NCBI GenBank assembly: GCA_028821235.1
Contig: JAPPGV010000019.1
Span: 1-46,911 of the forward strand
Source of the DNA: a bacterium
GTDB lineage: Bacteria > Actinomycetota > Acidimicrobiia > Spongiisociales > Spongiisociaceae
Direction: 5' to 3'
DNA: 46,911 bases
Shown: in pieces, positions 18,151 to 25,908 of the stretch
Position numbering within the stretch: position 1 is the stretch's first letter
Layout of the letters: the number at the start of each line of letters is the position of its first letter
Made by a program: the position numbers and the translations under genes
Notes under the pieces: model-generated
The model's input: only the letters and a program-made list of their open reading frames with translations
Database searches by the model: none
What the model was told of the DNA's origin: nothing

Positions 18151-19715
18151 GCAGGCACCTCGACCAGGGTCGGACCATCGGCTGCCAGGGCGACCTCCAC
18201 CGCATCCGCCAGATCCGCGGGCTCGGTCACGCGCGTCCACGATGCACCGTAGGCGGTGGCCAGGGTTGCCAGGTCGGGGACAAGCAGGTCGGTACCGAAC
18301 GGCTCGAACCCTCGTTCCCGCATCAGGCGGCTTATCTCCCCGAAGGCCCGGTCGTTCCAGATGACCACGGGAAGCGCGAGCCCGTGCTGGGCGGCCACCA
18401 TCAGCTCCGACATGGTGAACATGAACCCGCCGTCCCCCACGAGTGCCGCCACCGCCCTGTCGGGCCGGGCGATCTTGGCGCCGATCGCGGCGGGCAGCGC
18501 GTATCCCAGAGTGGCCAGACCGGACGGGTTCATCCATGTCCGCGGGCCAGGGAGGCCGTAGAAGGGGAAGGCGCCGAATCCGGCCACCATCGCCACATCG
18601 AGGGCGAGGGAGGACTCCTCAGGCATGGCCGCCCGCAGCGCACGGATCCAGGGAAGGTAGGGCCGGCCCATGACCAGCGCCTCCTTCTCGGCCGCCTCGC
18701 GCACCTGGGCCGCACGGGAAGCACCCGCCCGGGGCCTCGAACCCGCCACGCAGTCGAGCACCATGGCCAACGCCGTCCCGGCCTCTCCGACCACCGCCGC
18801 GTCCACCGGGTGGTTGCGTCCGATCTGCTCCTGGTCGATGTCGACCTGTACCAGCTTCCCGTCCAGCTGCAACGGGCCCAACCAGAGGTCCGCCGGGCTC
18901 AGCTCCGTGCCCACGGCCAGCACCACGTCACACCCTTCTAGGAAACGCGCCACCGAGCGGTAGACAACCAGCGAAGCCTCCAGAGGATGGCCACTCGGGA
19001 CCACCCCCTTCCCGTTGAGCGTGGTCACGACGGGCGCGTCAAGGTGCTCGGCCATCGCCAACACCCCCTCGACCGCCCCCTGCGCGCCGCCCCCCGCCAC
19101 GACGGCCGGCGCCGCGGCCGAACCGAGGAGTCGGGAGGCTCTCAAGACCGCGTCCCCATCCGGAGCGGGCGGATCCTCGGCGGGTGCGGACGGAATGGGT
19201 GCCGAGGTCGCCGCCTCCTGCACGTCCACGGGAATGGCCAGGCACACCGGCCGGGGCCGCTCGGTCCTGAACCGCAGGAACGCGTAGTGCACCGCCTGCG
19301 CCACTTCGTCAGGGGAGAGCACGAGCCGGGACCGGTCGGTGATGCCCTCCAGGACGCTCTCCTGGGAGCGGAGTTCGTGCGAGTGGCCCCGGCCGCGCCC
19401 GATGTCCTCACTGGGGATGTGGGCGGTGATGCAGAGCACCGGAACGGAGTCGGAGTAGGCCTCGGCGATGGCGGTTGCCGCATTGGTGACGCCCGGCCCG
19501 GTGGTCACGATGCACACCCCCGGGCGGCCGGTCACCCGGGCGTAGCCATCCGCCATGAAGGCTGCCCCCTGCTCGTGGGTGGTGGTGATGTGCTCGATGT
19601 CCCGCGCCCGGCCCAGGGCACGGTAGATCTCGAGAGTGTGGGTGCTCGGGATGCCGAAGACGTGCCGGACACCGTTGACCCGGAGCGACTCGATCAGTGC
19701 CTCGGCGCCGGTCAT
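18141..19715 (-). CDS. ThDP-dependent 2-oxoacid decarboxylase, AruI/acetolactate-synthase-like
   Basis: 524-residue thiamine-diphosphate enzyme. Catalytic Glu48 (THEQGAAFMADGYA), the central domain with PAVVAGGGA, and the ThDP/Mg motif GDGGFMFTMSEL...NDR are intact. The start FGIPSTHTLEIYRAL and RGRGHSHELRSQ resemble 5-guanidino-2-oxopentanoate decarboxylase (AruI) of the arginine transaminase pathway more than acetohydroxyacid synthase. It would turn a 2-oxoacid into an aldehyde and CO2 in the cytoplasm. GGGGAGAA precedes ATG 19715. It is the first gene of an operon with a class V aminotransferase and an SDR. Its 5' end is only 31 nt from the divergent D-aminoacylase gene. The AruI assignment is by motif memory and needs a tree. 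Confidence 0.85.
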   Translation of the reverse strand: MTGAEALIESLRVNGVRHVFGIPSTHTLEIYRALGRARDIEHITTTHEQGAAFMADGYARVTGRPGVCIVTTGPGVTNAATAIAEAYSDSVPVLCITAHIPSEDIGRGRGHSHELRSQESVLEGITDRSRLVLSPDEVAQAVHYAFLRFRTERPRPVCLAIPVDVQEAATSAPIPSAPAEDPPAPDGDAVLRASRLLGSAAAPAVVAGGGAQGAVEGVLAMAEHLDAPVVTTLNGKGVVPSGHPLEASLVVYRSVARFLEGCDVVLAVGTELSPADLWLGPLQLDGKLVQVDIDQEQIGRNHPVDAAVVGEAGTALAMVLDCVAGSRPRAGASRAAQVREAAEKEALVMGRPYLPWIRALRAAMPEESSLALDVAMVAGFGAFPFYGLPGPRTWMNPSGLATLGYALPAAIGAKIARPDRAVAALVGDGGFMFTMSELMVAAQHGLALPVVIWNDRAFGEISRLMRERGFEPFGTDLLVPDLATLATAYGASWTRVTEPADLADAVEVALAADGPTLVEVPAWS

Positions 19716-19746
19716 CGCTAACTTCTCCCCGGAGTAGGCTCGGCGC

Positions 19747-21333
19747 GTGGTCGACCTTCTCCTGCGGAATGCGACGATCTACCCCGGCGACGCCGAGCCA
19801 CTGCCGGGAGATGTCGCAATCGACAACGGCGTCATAGTAGCGGTGGGCGCCGGTCTGCAGCCTGAGGCGGCTTGCACCATCGACCTCGATGGGCTGTCGC
19901 TGGCTCCCGGGTTCGTGGACATGCATGCCCACAGCGCGCTGCGCTCGTTCGAGGATCCGATCCTCACCCCCAAGCTTCTCCAGGGCTTCACGACGGAACT
20001 CATCAACCCTGACGGGATGGGCCCGGCGCCCGTAACGGACGAGGGTCTGGCCGACCGGATGACCCAGCTGGCTCTGTCCGAAGGTCGAGGCCCTGGCGAG
20101 TGGCCCTGGCGATCCATCAGCGAGTACATGGAGGCCCTGGACGGAACGCGTCCCGCCATAACCCTGTGCCCGTTCGTCCCTCATGGTGCGGTGCGCGACG
20201 CCGTGCTGGGGGGAGGCCGGCGGCCACCCGGCGGTGACGAATTGCGCGCCATGCGCCGCCAGGTCGCGCAGGGCATGGAGGCGGGTGCGTGGGGGATCTC
20301 CTTCGGCCTGGTGTACACGCCGGGCGCGTATGCGGACCGAGACGAGGTCGTGGCCGTCGCCACCGAGGCGGGCCGGTTCGGCGGGCTGATCTCTGTCCAC
20401 ATGCGGGGCGAGAGCCATAACCTGCTGGAGGCGGTCGAGGAGATGATCGACGTCTCACGCCGGAGTGGGGCGCCCCTTCACCTCTCCCACCTGAAGGTGT
20501 TGGGGCACCGCAACGCCTGGAAGCTGGAGCCGCTGCTCGAAATGATCGACAGAGCGCCCGTGGACGGGGTCGACGTCACCTTCGACCAGTATCCCTACGG
20601 TGCCGGTGTGACCCTGCTGTCCGCCCTGCTACCCCCGTGGGCACATGACGGGGGCGTCAAGCAGATGGCAGCTCGTTTGCGGGACCGCCCGACGGTGGAC
20701 CGTCTGCTCCAGGCGCTCGGAGACCCGGCCGCGGGCCCGGAGAGCTTCTACTACCAGTGTGGCCCGGAGGGAATCGTCGTGATCGACTGCGGGCCCGACG
20801 GTCCCGGGGATGCAATGGGGCGCACGCTGACCGAGATCGCCTCCGCCCGAGGGGTCGATCCCGAACGGGTGGTAATCGACCTCTTGCTGGAAACCGGGAT
20901 GAGCGCGCTGGTCATCCTCCATTACGCCGAAGAGTCCACCGTCAAGGCCATCGCCCGGCACCCGGCCATGCTGGTGGGCAGTGACGCCGTCTTCGCCGCC
21001 ACACCCCACCCGAGGCTGTGGGGCACCGCACCCCGGTTCCTGGGCGGTTACGCCATCAGGGATCGCGTCGTCACAGTACGTGAAGCCATTGCCCGGCTCT
21101 CGTTCCGGGCCGCACGGCGGGTCGGGCTGGACGACCGAGGCGAGATCGCACCGGGACAGCGAGCCGACCTGGTCGCCTTCGACCCAGACCGGGTGATCGA
21201 CCGGGCGACCTACGACCAACCCGAGCTCTCACCCTCCGGGATCGACTGGGTAATCGTCGGCGGTACGGTCGCGGTAGACCCAAAAGGTCCCACCCGTGCC
21301 CGCCGCGGTCAGATCGCCCGCAGGCACTGCTAA
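19747..21333 (+). CDS. N-acyl-D-amino-acid deacylase (D-aminoacylase) family amidohydrolase
   Basis: 528-residue amidohydrolase-superfamily protein. It begins with the beta-domain VDLLLRNATIYPGD and has His60/His62 (DMHAH), LQGFTTEL, later SHLKVLG, and VGSDAVFA. The order and spacing match D-aminoacylase and related N-acyl-D-amino-acid or dihydropyrimidine-type deacylases, which release amino acids from N-acyl or carbamoyl forms. The GNCG segment that supplies the bridging Cys in the Alcaligenes enzyme reads NPDGMG here, so the Cys is absent, as in other actinobacterial relatives. GTG 19747 follows GGAG. It could supply free D-amino acids to nearby aminotransferases; substrate not shown. Confidence 0.85.
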   Translation: MVDLLLRNATIYPGDAEPLPGDVAIDNGVIVAVGAGLQPEAACTIDLDGLSLAPGFVDMHAHSALRSFEDPILTPKLLQGFTTELINPDGMGPAPVTDEGLADRMTQLALSEGRGPGEWPWRSISEYMEALDGTRPAITLCPFVPHGAVRDAVLGGGRRPPGGDELRAMRRQVAQGMEAGAWGISFGLVYTPGAYADRDEVVAVATEAGRFGGLISVHMRGESHNLLEAVEEMIDVSRRSGAPLHLSHLKVLGHRNAWKLEPLLEMIDRAPVDGVDVTFDQYPYGAGVTLLSALLPPWAHDGGVKQMAARLRDRPTVDRLLQALGDPAAGPESFYYQCGPEGIVVIDCGPDGPGDAMGRTLTEIASARGVDPERVVIDLLLETGMSALVILHYAEESTVKAIARHPAMLVGSDAVFAATPHPRLWGTAPRFLGGYAIRDRVVTVREAIARLSFRAARRVGLDDRGEIAPGQRADLVAFDPDRVIDRATYDQPELSPSGIDWVIVGGTVAVDPKGPTRARRGQIARRHC

Positions 21334-21415
21334 CCGGTTGGCCTAGCTATGCCGCGAGTCCGCATCGAATGGGCACAGCCGCGTCTCACAGGCAGCACAT
21401 CCGCAGTCCAGAGAC

Positions 21416-21994
21416 ATGGTTGACTCGCAGGGCCCCGACGCTGGAGGCCGTCCACGGACCAACGACCGCCTTGTCCTGGTCGGTACGACCGGCGCGGGCA
21501 AGACAACGATGGCAAAGAAGATTGCTCAAGCGCTCGACATGGAACACATCGAGTTCGACGCCATTCGCCATGGGCCGGATTGGACAGAGACACCCGACGA
21601 CGTGTTCAGAGAACGTTTACGGCAGCAGTTGCGGGGCGACAGGTGGGTCGGAGACGGAAACTACAGCCTCGCACGGGATGTCGTTTGGCCCAAGGCAACG
21701 ACGTTGATATGGCTGGACTACCCGATACGCGTGGTCCTGTGGAGGTTGTTCTGGAGGACGATGCGTCGTGGAGTCCTTCGGGAAGAGCTGTGGCACGGCA
21801 ATAGGGAACAGATATGGCGGCACTTTCTCAGCCGCCAGTCGTTATTCCTGTGGGCATTACAGACCCACTGGCGGCGGCGCCGGTCGATACCATCGGCCCT
21901 GGCCCATCCGGACCATGCCCATCTGAGCCTGGTCCACCTGCGCTCGGCGAAGGCTGCTGACGATTGGCTCCTGACACTGACGCAACGGCAATGA
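21416..21994 (+). CDS. Adenylate-kinase-like P-loop protein (topology-modulation/FlaR-like)
   Basis: 192-residue P-loop NTPase. Walker A is GTTGAGKTT near residues 23-31. A second core strand is ATTLIWLDYP. A basic, Trp-rich C-terminal helical part (RVVLWRLFWRTMRR, EQIWRHFLSR) follows, as in small AAA/kinase-like proteins annotated as DNA topology modulation protein or shikimate-kinase-like ATPase. The biological role of this family is poorly known; it probably phosphorylates a small molecule or acts as an NTPase. No strong ribosome-binding site is seen before ATG 21416. It stands alone, convergent with the class III aminotransferase. Confidence 0.75.
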   Translation: MVDSQGPDAGGRPRTNDRLVLVGTTGAGKTTMAKKIAQALDMEHIEFDAIRHGPDWTETPDDVFRERLRQQLRGDRWVGDGNYSLARDVVWPKATTLIWLDYPIRVVLWRLFWRTMRRGVLREELWHGNREQIWRHFLSRQSLFLWALQTHWRRRRSIPSALAHPDHAHLSLVHLRSAKAADDWLLTLTQRQ

Positions 21995-22009
21995 GGGCAA
22001 GAGGATGGC

Positions 22010-22057
22010 CCCTGTCCGCGCTCCACGCGCAACTCAACTCGTGGGGAAGGACCAGGG
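22010..22057. terminator. Imperfect hairpin between convergent genes
   Basis: CCCTGTCC (22010-22017) can pair with GGACCAGGG (22049-22057) with one bulged base, and inside it CCACG (22023-22027) pairs with CGTGG (22040-22044). It lies between the kinase stop and the aminotransferase stop and could act as a terminator for both. No T run; by-eye prediction. Confidence 0.35.
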
Positions 22058-22059
22058 AC

Positions 22060-23361
22060 CTAGAGTGCCGGTGCGACTTTGGCGAAGACCTCTTCTCCGG
22101 TCTCCAAGACGTCGTCGACGTGCCTCTCTTCCATCACCGAGGAGGTGGACAGGAACGGGAAGCCGAAGACGCCCCGGTTGCCGAAAGCCAGGGCTAGGCC
22201 GGTCAGTAGCACGTCCGGCCGGGTCACATCCGGATCGCACGCCAGGCTCAGCAGGGAACCGCCGCCCTCGACCCGGAGCGGAAGCCCGCGTTCGGCCACG
22301 GCTGTGGACAGACCCTCGCGTAGCACACGGCCGAGGTGGTCGATCCGTTCGCAGACCTCCGGTGTCAGCAGCCGTAGGCCGGCGACGCCCGCCGCGGCGG
22401 TCATCGGGTTGGCGTTGAACGTGCCTGCCAGCGCCACCTTCATGTCACCGAGAGGATCGGTCACGGCCATGATGTCGGCCCTCCCACCGAAGGCGCCCAC
22501 GGGGAGGCCGCCCCCGATCAGCTTCCCGAGGGCGGTCATGTCGGGCACAACCCCGTAGCGATCCTGTGCGCCCCCCATCGCGAGGCGGAGGGAGATGACT
22601 TCGTCGAACAGGAGGAGCACCCCCTCGTCCGCCGTCACCGCCCGCAACGTCTCCAGGAAACCCTCGGGAGGATGGGCGAACCCGCCCGCCGAGCGGAAGG
22701 GGGTGAGGATCACCGCAGCCAGTTGATCGGCGTGCTCGCGTACAAGAGCGGCCACACCGTCCGTATCCCCCCAGGCGCCGAGGACAACATTCTCCGCCAG
22801 GTTGGCGGGAACTCCCCCCGTACTCGCCGCGGCGTGGCCGTCCTGCCCGGATGCGAACTCGAAAGCGTCGTAGGTTCCGTGGTACGCGCCGTCGAGCTTT
22901 AGGACGAGGTCGCGGCCGGTGAATGCCCGGGCCACCTTGAGCATGTGCATGTTGGCCTCGGTTCCCGAGTTGGCGAAGCGCACCCGTTCGATCGAAGGTA
23001 CCCGTTCGCAGATGATGTCGGCCCAGTCGAGTTCGGACGGGTTGTGCCCACCCCAGGCGGTCCCCGACCCGGCCTGGGAGCGGACCGCCGCCACGATCTC
23101 CGGATGGGCGTGGCCGTGGACCAGCGCTGTGGAGTTGTTGTTCAGGTCGAGGCGGCGATTCCCGTCGACGTCCCATATGTGGGGACCCTCCCCGCGGTCG
23201 AAGTAGGGAGGATGCGGGCGGGTGGTGATCGAGTAGCGGGTATCGCCGCCGGGGAGGACCCCTCCGCCCCGGACGAACAGGGCCGCCGACCGGGGCGTGA
23301 GCCGGCGGTACTCGTCGACTACGCCTTGATACCAGCCCAGGAGGCGCTCGCCGGCGCTCAT
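22060..23361 (-). CDS. Class III aminotransferase, glutamate-1-semialdehyde aminomutase-like
   Basis: 433-residue PLP enzyme of fold I. Visible are the substrate/cofactor region NSGTEANMHMLKVARAFTGR, the cofactor Asp in LLFDEVISLR and the Schiff-base Lys in TALGKLIGGGLPVGAFGG. The motif pattern is that of glutamate-1-semialdehyde 2,1-aminomutase and its many catabolic relatives. The ATG overlaps the stop of the upstream phosphotriesterase-like gene (ATGA), so the two are coupled, which argues for a role in the same catabolic pathway rather than haem synthesis. No other tetrapyrrole genes are nearby. It probably moves an amino group between an amino-acid-like intermediate and a keto acid or aldehyde. 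Confidence 0.88.
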   Translation of the reverse strand: MSAGERLLGWYQGVVDEYRRLTPRSAALFVRGGGVLPGGDTRYSITTRPHPPYFDRGEGPHIWDVDGNRRLDLNNNSTALVHGHAHPEIVAAVRSQAGSGTAWGGHNPSELDWADIICERVPSIERVRFANSGTEANMHMLKVARAFTGRDLVLKLDGAYHGTYDAFEFASGQDGHAAASTGGVPANLAENVVLGAWGDTDGVAALVREHADQLAAVILTPFRSAGGFAHPPEGFLETLRAVTADEGVLLLFDEVISLRLAMGGAQDRYGVVPDMTALGKLIGGGLPVGAFGGRADIMAVTDPLGDMKVALAGTFNANPMTAAAGVAGLRLLTPEVCERIDHLGRVLREGLSTAVAERGLPLRVEGGGSLLSLACDPDVTRPDVLLTGLALAFGNRGVFGFPFLSTSSVMEERHVDDVLETGEEVFAKVAPAL

Positions 23362-24299
23362 ACCCCTGTCAACCAGCGCCGGGGGTTGTCATGGGTGATG
23401 GTCCTGATCGTCTCGTCCGGTATGCCCTTGGCCGAGAGGGCCGGCAGGAACGTCTCGAACAGGTAGGTAAACCCGGTGCCACCGTGTATCCGCAACTGTC
23501 CGAGCTTGCAGACGTCGTGGGACAACATCAGCCGGTCCTCCAGGCCGCGGTCCACGAGTTCCACGATCAGGGCGAGGATCCGGTTCTCGAACTGACCCAG
23601 TCCCCTGAACTGGCCACAGTTGTCGAACATGATGTACACACCCCTCTCCATGAGTCCGAGCAGGTAACGGAGGTGCGGGTAGGCGTCGCAGTGGGCGACC
23701 GCCACCCGGGTCAGGTCCACGTCCTCCTCCTCGAGGATGGTGAGCTGCTCGGGGGCGACCGGTCCGATGGCGTGGAGCGCGCCGATGGCCAGACCGGTGG
23801 CCTTGTGGGCCCGGGCGGCGGCCCGCAACACCCTTTCCTCGGCGGGTGACACCCAGTCCTTCTCGGACCCGATCTCACCGATCACGCCGGGGCGGATCCC
23901 CGTGTCGCCCACCCCGTCGGTTATCTCCCGGATCAGTTCGTCCGCGAGGTCACCGGCCGGCCGCCGGTCGATCCGTTCCTCGGGCAGGTAGTAGTTGCCG
24001 CGATACCAGCCGCAGCCCATGACGAAGTGCACACCTGTCCGCTCCGACAACGTTCGCAACCGCTCCGGGGACCGGCCGTTGTCGGGAACGCTCAGGTCGA
24101 AGATGGTCTCGCCCCCCAGGTCGGCGAAGGCCCCGACCTCGTCCGCCATCACCTCCTCGTCCACGAACTGATCGGCCACGTCGTAGCGGTAGTCGGCATG
24201 GCGCAGGGTGCAGTAGATATGCTCGTGGGGAAGGGTGAACCCGAGTTCGTTCGCCGGCACCGGCCCAAGTACCGTCATGACCGTTCCGGCATCGTTCAT
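23358..24299 (-). CDS. Phosphotriesterase-family metal hydrolase, copy 2
   Basis: 313 residues, the same length as copy 1 at 5819-6760 and alignable to it without a gap. Metal ligands occupy the same positions: His25/His27, Glu142, His176, His203 and the Asp of LSHD. The Glu bridge (GVIGEIG) again replaces the carbamyl-Lys of classical phosphotriesterase. ATG 24299 is chosen for GGAGGG upstream and because it gives the same N-terminus as copy 1; an ATG at 24356 would add 19 non-conserved residues. It is coupled to the class III aminotransferase and divergent from amidohydrolase copy 2 over 107 nt. Lactonase-type hydrolysis is likely; substrate unknown. Confidence 0.9.
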   Translation of the reverse strand: MNDAGTVMTVLGPVPANELGFTLPHEHIYCTLRHADYRYDVADQFVDEEVMADEVGAFADLGGETIFDLSVPDNGRSPERLRTLSERTGVHFVMGCGWYRGNYYLPEERIDRRPAGDLADELIREITDGVGDTGIRPGVIGEIGSEKDWVSPAEERVLRAAARAHKATGLAIGALHAIGPVAPEQLTILEEEDVDLTRVAVAHCDAYPHLRYLLGLMERGVYIMFDNCGQFRGLGQFENRILALIVELVDRGLEDRLMLSHDVCKLGQLRIHGGTGFTYLFETFLPALSAKGIPDETIRTITHDNPRRWLTGV

Positions 24300-24406
24300 C
24301 GAACCCTCCAGTCGGCCATCGCGAGCCGAGTGGAACTCTAACGGGCCGATGAGCACGTGGCAGGCCTGAGAGCGGAGCCGCGGGCCGGGATCCTGGAGGT
24401 GGACAC

Positions 24407-25849
24407 TTGAATCGCGGGAATAGCAATGACGGAACGGTTGACCTGCTTCTCCGCCATGGTCGTGTCATCACCATGGATCCATACCGGCGGATCCTGGTCG
24501 ACGGAGCGATCGTCATCCACGACGGGCGAATAGCGAGGGTGGGGCCCGATCGTGAAGTTGCTCCGATGACGACTGCCGCAGCCATCCGCGACCTCGGGGG
24601 AGCACTGGTGCATCCGGGCTTGGTCGACGCGCACGTCCATGCCGGCAGCTCTGAACTCAGCCGTGGCATGGCGCCCAAGGACCACGCCGACTACGGGGCG
24701 GTGGACGACTGGCTGTTCAGTTGCCGCAGTCCCGAGACCGACCATCTGGGCGCCCTGCTCTCGTGCATGGAGATGGTGACCAACGGCACCACGGCCTACA
24801 GCGACACCGGCGGCTCGTTCTTCCTGGAGGAAACGGTACGGGCGATCGAGATGGTCGGGATGAGGGGATTGCCGGGATACGCGATGCTCGACTTCAGGCC
24901 GCAGGTACCCGGTCGCGACACTTCCGCGGGGGCGATGTCCGACGAGGAGGCTGAGACACTGCGCACTCCGACGCGGGAGTGCGTGCAACGGCTAGAGGAA
25001 CAGATGACCCGCTACCCGTTCCGCAACGGCGGCCGGGTGCGTGGCGCAGCCACCATGTACGGCTGCATGCGGTGCTCCGACGAGTTGCTGGTCCAGGCCC
25101 AGGCCCTGGCCCGCCAGCACGGAGCCCCGATGATCATGCACCAATCGTGGGACCCCGAGGAAGTGACCATCTCCGAGGCCTTGTACGGATGCCGCCCCAT
25201 CGAGCACCTGGCGGACATCGGCGTGCTGGACGAGAACCTGACCCTGGTGCACATGAACCATCTGTCAGAGCGGGAGGTGGACCTGGTCGCCCACTCCGGT
25301 ACCCGGGTGGTGCACTGCCCGGCCGCATCTCTCAGACGGGGCATGGGCGCCATCCGGGTCGGCGCGTTCCCGGAGATGCTGGCCAAGGGAGTGCCGGTGG
25401 CTCTCGGCTCCGATGGCTACAGCGGGCGCCGGGACGTGCTGCGCCAGGCCTACCTTGCAGCGGTGGGGTTCCGTGAATTCCGGGGCGAACTGCCGGTCCT
25501 CACCGGCGAGACCGTCCTTGAGATGGCCACGCTCCATGGCGCCAGGGCGCTGGGTCTCGAGGACGAGATCGGATCGATCGAGGTGGGCAAGCGCGCCGAC
25601 CTGGTGGTGCACCGGCTGGACAGACCGGAGGCACACCCTCGGTTCCGTGATCCTGTGGACAATCTCGTCTACTTCCGGGCGTCCAGCACCGTGGACACGG
25701 TCTTCGTCGACGGGGAGGCCGTCCTCGACCGAGGCGCCTTTACCCGCTTCGACAGCGAGGAGGCCTACCGCAGGATCGACGAGGCGGCGGCCGAGTTCGA
25801 AACGCGCGTAGGCGCTTCCACCTATGCCTCCTGGCCACTCGTCGACTGA
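24407..25849 (+). CDS. Amidohydrolase of the TRZ/ATZ group, copy 2
   Basis: 480-residue paralogue of the protein at 6913-8367, with the same domain order. It shares VDLLLRHGRVITMD at the start, DAHVHAGSSELSRGMAPKD, MIMHQSWDPEE, LVHMNHLSERE and ALGSDGYSGRRDV. All predicted metal ligands (HxH, His, His, Asp) are kept. It differs from copy 1 in a region with extra Cys (MYGCMRCSDE and YGCRP), so substrate preference may differ. TTG 24407 is used because GGAGG lies 8 nt upstream. Divergent from phosphotriesterase-like copy 2, suggesting shared control. Role: hydrolytic deamination or ring opening of a nitrogen compound, by family inference. Confidence 0.9.
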   Translation: MNRGNSNDGTVDLLLRHGRVITMDPYRRILVDGAIVIHDGRIARVGPDREVAPMTTAAAIRDLGGALVHPGLVDAHVHAGSSELSRGMAPKDHADYGAVDDWLFSCRSPETDHLGALLSCMEMVTNGTTAYSDTGGSFFLEETVRAIEMVGMRGLPGYAMLDFRPQVPGRDTSAGAMSDEEAETLRTPTRECVQRLEEQMTRYPFRNGGRVRGAATMYGCMRCSDELLVQAQALARQHGAPMIMHQSWDPEEVTISEALYGCRPIEHLADIGVLDENLTLVHMNHLSEREVDLVAHSGTRVVHCPAASLRRGMGAIRVGAFPEMLAKGVPVALGSDGYSGRRDVLRQAYLAAVGFREFRGELPVLTGETVLEMATLHGARALGLEDEIGSIEVGKRADLVVHRLDRPEAHPRFRDPVDNLVYFRASSTVDTVFVDGEAVLDRGAFTRFDSEEAYRRIDEAAAEFETRVGASTYASWPLVD

Positions 25850-25908
25850 GCCGCCTTCCCCGCCAAGCCTTCACCCCGTCGTAGGAACGCGTTTGTTACG
25901 GTTCGTCA

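Noticed and set aside
22060-23361. Calling the class III aminotransferase hemL
   Set aside because: Motifs fit GSAM-like proteins broadly, but coupling to a PTE-like gene and absence of tetrapyrrole genes speak against haem synthesis.
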